From assembly GCA_944359735.1 (NCBI GenBank), contig CALVTA010000050.1, positions 1-8,638 of the forward strand: 8,638 bases of DNA, written 5' to 3'. Below the pieces are notes generated by a model that was not told where the DNA came from, ran no database searches, and saw only the letters and a program-made list of their open reading frames with translations. Of the stretch, positions 6,468 through 8,638 are shown in pieces. The stretch's first letter is position 1, and each line of letters begins with the position of its first letter. Origin of the DNA: an uncultured Bacilli bacterium. Its GTDB lineage: Bacteria > Bacillota_I > Bacilli_A > RF39 > UBA660. A program made the position numbers and the translations under genes.

Positions 6468-6507
6468 AACCGTCCTTTCTTCTATAGAATATGTTGAAAG
6501 GACAGTT
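6468..6507 (-). promoter_or_regulatory. Stem-loop covering the ribosome-binding site of the GDPD-like gene
   Basis: On the minus strand AACTGTCCTTTC and GAAAGGACGGTT pair over 12 bases (one G.U) around a 16-base loop that itself contains the palindrome TTCTATAGAA. The 3' arm contains the only SD-like sequence (AAAGGA) for the ATG at 6462. Folding would block translation. The TTTTATT that follows is too short and broken for a convincing terminator, though partial termination is possible. Confidence 0.6.
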
Positions 6508-6510
6508 AAC

Positions 6511-6948
6511 TTAACTTAATTTTATTTTTATTTTATTAGATACTTCCCTCATGTCACACCTACCTTTAATTTTAGGAGTAATTATTTTCATTACTTTACC
6601 CATATCTTTAATAGTAGAAGCTCCAACTTCTTCAAAAGCATCATCTATTATTTTATCTATCTCTTCATCATTCAATGGTTCAGGAAGATACTCTTTAATA
6701 ATAGCTATTTCTTTATCTAAATTTTCTACTAAATCTCCTCTAGCAGCATTACTAAATTCTAATCTAGATTCTTCCCTTATTTTAAGTTCTTTTGCAAGAA
6801 CATCTATAACTACCTCATCAGTTATCTCTATCTTTTTATCAATTCGTTCTTTATCAATAGATCCCTTAAGCATCCTAATAACAGACAACCTAAATTTATC
6901 TTGTTCCTTCATAGCTTTAACCATATCATTTTTAATTCTTTCAAACAT
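6511..6948 (-). CDS. yqeY: GatB/YqeY domain protein
   Basis: This 145-residue cytoplasmic protein belongs to the YqeY family, the stand-alone relative of the C-terminal tRNA-binding tail of GatB. Its cellular role is not established; tRNA or amidotransferase-related binding is inferred from homology. Recognisable family blocks are the N-terminal helix MFERIKNDMVKAMKEQDK, LSVIRMLKG, EEIDKIIDDAF, the IIKEYLPEPL segment (83-92), and the C-terminal DMGKVMKIITPKIKGRCDM with SNKIKIKLS. The size is the family norm (about 145-150). In many Firmicutes yqeY follows rpsU; here it sits nine bases after a membrane-anchored protein gene, with an AGGAGG site overlapping the preceding stop, so it is part of the same operon. 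Confidence 0.93.
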   Translation of the reverse strand: MFERIKNDMVKAMKEQDKFRLSVIRMLKGSIDKERIDKKIEITDEVVIDVLAKELKIREESRLEFSNAARGDLVENLDKEIAIIKEYLPEPLNDEEIDKIIDDAFEEVGASTIKDMGKVMKIITPKIKGRCDMREVSNKIKIKLS

Positions 6949-6957
6949 AAAATCCTC

Positions 6958-7599
6958 CTATTTTGTAACTATTTCTTTCTTTATCAAATAATAATTTTTT
7001 CCATCTTTTGTAAAAGTATAATTATATGTATCTTTAGTAGTACCAAAAACTCCATCTAACACTTCAACAGTTAAAACAATATTATTATTATCTTTCTTAG
7101 CTTCTACTAATTTTAAATTAACAGGATCTACTTTAGTCTCTTCATCTTTAGTATATAATACATAACCATCTGCTACCTCATCATAAAATGCATAATGATT
7201 AGGATCAACCTCAAAAGATAAATGCTCTATAGTAACACTAGGCCCATAAATATCTCTTACCTCTTTTTCTAAATCATCACTTTTAATAAAGTCAACAATA
7301 CCCTCACAAGTATATCCTGTAGTATCATCAGTAATGTCAACTACATCACAATTAATAGACTCATCACTAGAAGCATTCTTATATCCATAATAAAGCATAA
7401 CTCTAGGATTCATGACATCAAGTGATTCAATGTCATAATAAGCAATTTTTTTATATAAATTTTCTACTTCTTTATCTTTAATAGAAATAGTATCATCACT
7501 AGTACCTAATTTCTTATAAGCAAATATAATGCCTCCAATAACTAGCTCCAATATTATAATTAAAATAACTACTTTTATCCATGTATTATTTTTTTTCAT
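6958..7599 (-). CDS. Membrane-anchored extracytoplasmic protein of unknown function
   Basis: I do not recognise this 213-residue protein. A basic start (MKKNNTWIK) and one long hydrophobic segment (about 8-28, VVILIIILELVIGGIIFAY) indicate an uncleaved N-terminal anchor, since no A-x-A or lipobox cysteine follows. The rest is acidic and soluble, predicted outside the cell. Its only two cysteines (84 and 98) lie close together in this outer domain and could form a disulfide. The C-terminal third (VNLKLVEAKKDNNNIVLTVEVLDG, then TYNYTFTKDGKNYYLIKKE) has alternating strands like a small beta-barrel or NTF2/cystatin-like fold, but that is only an impression. The start has AGGAGG at 7605-7610, which overlaps the previous stop codon, so it is translationally linked to the small membrane protein before it. 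Confidence 0.8.
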   Translation of the reverse strand: MKKNNTWIKVVILIIILELVIGGIIFAYKKLGTSDDTISIKDKEVENLYKKIAYYDIESLDVMNPRVMLYYGYKNASSDESINCDVVDITDDTTGYTCEGIVDFIKSDDLEKEVRDIYGPSVTIEHLSFEVDPNHYAFYDEVADGYVLYTKDEETKVDPVNLKLVEAKKDNNNIVLTVEVLDGVFGTTKDTYNYTFTKDGKNYYLIKKEIVTK

Positions 7600-7608
7600 T
7601 ATTTCCTC

Positions 7609-7923
7609 CTATATTTTCTTCTTTTTAATAAAAAACTTCGTAATATAACTTAAAAATATAGCCATAATAACAATAAAAATCCAAGAAATAATAGTATATA
7701 CTACACCACTTGTATAATTACCTACAATTGCCAAAATACTTTCAGGAATGTATTTATCTATTACTGCCGCTAAATCAGGTAATCCAATATTATTTTTAAT
7801 AAAGGTTAAAATTCTTAGAAAAATATCTACAATTGCAATAAAATATACAAAACTTGAAAAGCGTCTAAAATACATAATTACAATTAAAACTAAAACTACT
7901 AATACCACTAAATCAATATACAT
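7609..7923 (-). CDS. Small integral membrane protein
   Basis: This 104-residue hydrophobic protein has about three membrane segments: residues 3-18, roughly 24-42, and a long one at about 70-98, with a polar, partly amphipathic stretch containing Asp, Lys and Glu between the second and third. The C-terminus is KKKKI, consistent with a cytoplasmic end. No family motif is recognised. The start is supported by GAGGTGG upstream. It begins 14 bases after the MBL hydrolase stop and is followed nine bases later by the anchored protein, so all three are likely made from one mRNA. Confidence 0.75.
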   Translation of the reverse strand: MYIDLVVLVVLVLIVIMYFRRFSSFVYFIAIVDIFLRILTFIKNNIGLPDLAAVIDKYIPESILAIVGNYTSGVVYTIISWIFIVIMAIFLSYITKFFIKKKKI

Positions 7924-7937
7924 AAAACCACCTCTTA

Positions 7938-8474
7938 TTATTTCTCAATAAAATATAAATTATATTGTTTTTCTCTTCCTAAAGTTGTCTCATCACCATG
8001 GCCAGGATATAAAACTATATCGTCATCATAATTTTTAATTTTCTTAATAGATGCATCCATATCTTTACTACTACCTGTTGGTAAATCACATCGTCCTACT
8101 GTATCTTTAAAGATAAAATCTCCTACAAACATAGCATCCGCATCTTTAAAATAAAAGGTTACAGAATCACTACTATGTCCAGGAGTCATAATAGGAATAA
8201 ACTTAAAAGTTCCTACCTCTACTTCTTTTAAATCAGTAAGATTACTTTTCTTAAAAATTTTTAATCTTCTATTCATATTTAAAAAATCTCTCAAAGCTCC
8301 AATATGATCAAAATGGGCATGAGTGACTAATATTCCAATAATCTTATCCTCTCCAACTACCTCTTTAATATTTTTACTATCACTTCCTGGATCAACTATT
8401 AAACATGTCCCATTATCACTTAAAACATAACAATTCTCTTCTAATGCTCCTGTTACTATTTTTTTTATTTTCAT
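7938..8474 (-). CDS. MBL-fold metallo-hydrolase (glyoxalase II-like, YqgX type)
   Basis: This 178-residue metallo-beta-lactamase-fold enzyme probably binds two metal ions. The ligands are visible: THAHFDH (His52, His54, Asp56, His57), His100 in TPGHSSDS, Asp119 in VGDFIF and His159 in YPGHGDE. The block FKDTVGRCDLPTGSSKDM is typical of the glyoxalase II/YqgX subgroup, whose substrates are thioesters such as S-lactoyl adducts or are unknown. Its length is somewhat under the usual 205-215, mainly because the segment between the first His cluster and TPGH is short; no key residue is missing. It is the first gene after a sigma-A promoter (8499-8527) and has an AGGAG site six bases before the ATG. 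Confidence 0.93.
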   Translation of the reverse strand: MKIKKIVTGALEENCYVLSDNGTCLIVDPGSDSKNIKEVVGEDKIIGILVTHAHFDHIGALRDFLNMNRRLKIFKKSNLTDLKEVEVGTFKFIPIMTPGHSSDSVTFYFKDADAMFVGDFIFKDTVGRCDLPTGSSKDMDASIKKIKNYDDDIVLYPGHGDETTLGREKQYNLYFIEK

Positions 8475-8498
8475 ATATATCTCCTATCTATATAATAT

Positions 8499-8527
8499 AG
8501 AATAGTAAAAATTAAAGTAATCGTCAA
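8499..8527 (-). promoter_or_regulatory. Sigma-A promoter of the MBL-hydrolase operon
   Basis: TTGACG (-35, 8522-8527) and TATTCT (-10, 8499-8504) are 17 bases apart, followed by a short leader of about 20 bases to the ATG at 8474. No other comparable promoter was found in the tight gaps downstream until topA, so it probably drives the cluster from the MBL gene onward, at least to yqeY and possibly through the 211-residue gene. Confidence 0.75.
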
Positions 8528-8570
8528 GTAAAGATGAAAAATATTTACTATTTTACTTAAAAGAACATAA

Positions 8571-8629
8571 GAAATAAAATAAATTTTATTTCGCCCTTGT
8601 CGTTACCTCCAAGGATTCCTATTTCATAG
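8571..8629 (-). other. Hairpin-rich, more GC-rich tail of an unidentified upstream element
   Basis: Reading on the minus strand, three adjacent perfect inverted repeats occur: CTAT/ATAG around GAA (8619-8629), CCTTG/CAAGG around ten bases (8595-8614), and GAAATAAAAT/ATTTTATTTC around two bases (8571-8592). The first 45 or so bases are clearly richer in G+C than the surrounding non-coding DNA. This could be the 3' end of a structured RNA ending in a weak terminator. It could equally be the end of a coding gene: one minus frame stays open from the edge to a TAA at 8557-8559. I recognise neither a specific RNA family nor a protein. Confidence 0.3.
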
Positions 8630-8638
8630 ATAGAGTAT

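Noticed and set aside
6551..6991. Plus-strand open frame of 146 residues opposite yqeY
   Set aside because: It is the antisense shadow of the conserved YqeY gene, with Ser/Ile/Leu-rich composition, no ribosome-binding site and no recognisable family.

Overview
The window is a strongly AT-rich stretch of bacterial DNA in which every convincing gene lies on the minus strand, so transcription runs from high to low coordinates. A low-GC Gram-positive (Firmicutes/Bacilli-type) origin is suggested by several things. Shine-Dalgarno sites are strong AGGAGG types. There are three textbook sigma-A promoters with 17-bp spacers. A class B sortase sits beside a protein with an NPXTX-type cell-wall sorting signal, and the housekeeping genes rnhB, topA and yqeY are of Firmicutes type. 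TGA is a stop (it ends topA) and Trp is encoded by TGG, so the standard bacterial code applies. A sortase and a wall-sorted substrate imply a cell wall, which argues against true Mollicutes. My best guess, an inference only, is an uncultured gut-type member of the Bacilli.

Layout in transcription order. The right edge (8560-8638) holds a more GC-rich, hairpin-rich tail of something outside the window. A sigma-A promoter at 8499-8527 then starts a tight cluster: an MBL-fold hydrolase, a small membrane protein, a membrane-anchored extracytoplasmic protein and a YqeY protein, separated by only 9-14 bases. After a 48-base gap holding a strong stem-loop come a GDPD-like protein that has lost its catalytic residues, an RNase HII with an extra nucleotidyltransferase-like N-terminal domain, and an unrecognised 211-residue protein. 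topA has its own promoter (4113-4141) and an intrinsic terminator whose loop contains the topA stop codon.

Next come a class B sortase and a secreted beta-helix-like protein ending in NPETSDG, a hydrophobic segment and a basic tail. The substrate gene has its own promoter (1083-1111) and a strong terminator (26-76). The last 18 bases at the left edge are a perfect palindrome matching the CcpA/LacI-family cre operator pattern, probably controlling a gene beyond the edge.

How the genes work together: topA and rnhB belong to DNA topology and genome maintenance (R-loop and ribonucleotide removal). The sortase and its neighbour form a likely enzyme-substrate pair for surface display. The MBL/membrane/YqeY/GDPD-like cluster is co-transcribed by spacing, but I cannot assign it a shared pathway. 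The most unusual items are the RNase HII fusion, the GDPD-like pseudoenzyme with a potentially occluded ribosome-binding site, and the sortase/NPETS pair. I saw no CRISPR array, insertion sequence, tRNA or rRNA. No gene-free stretch exceeds 300 bases.
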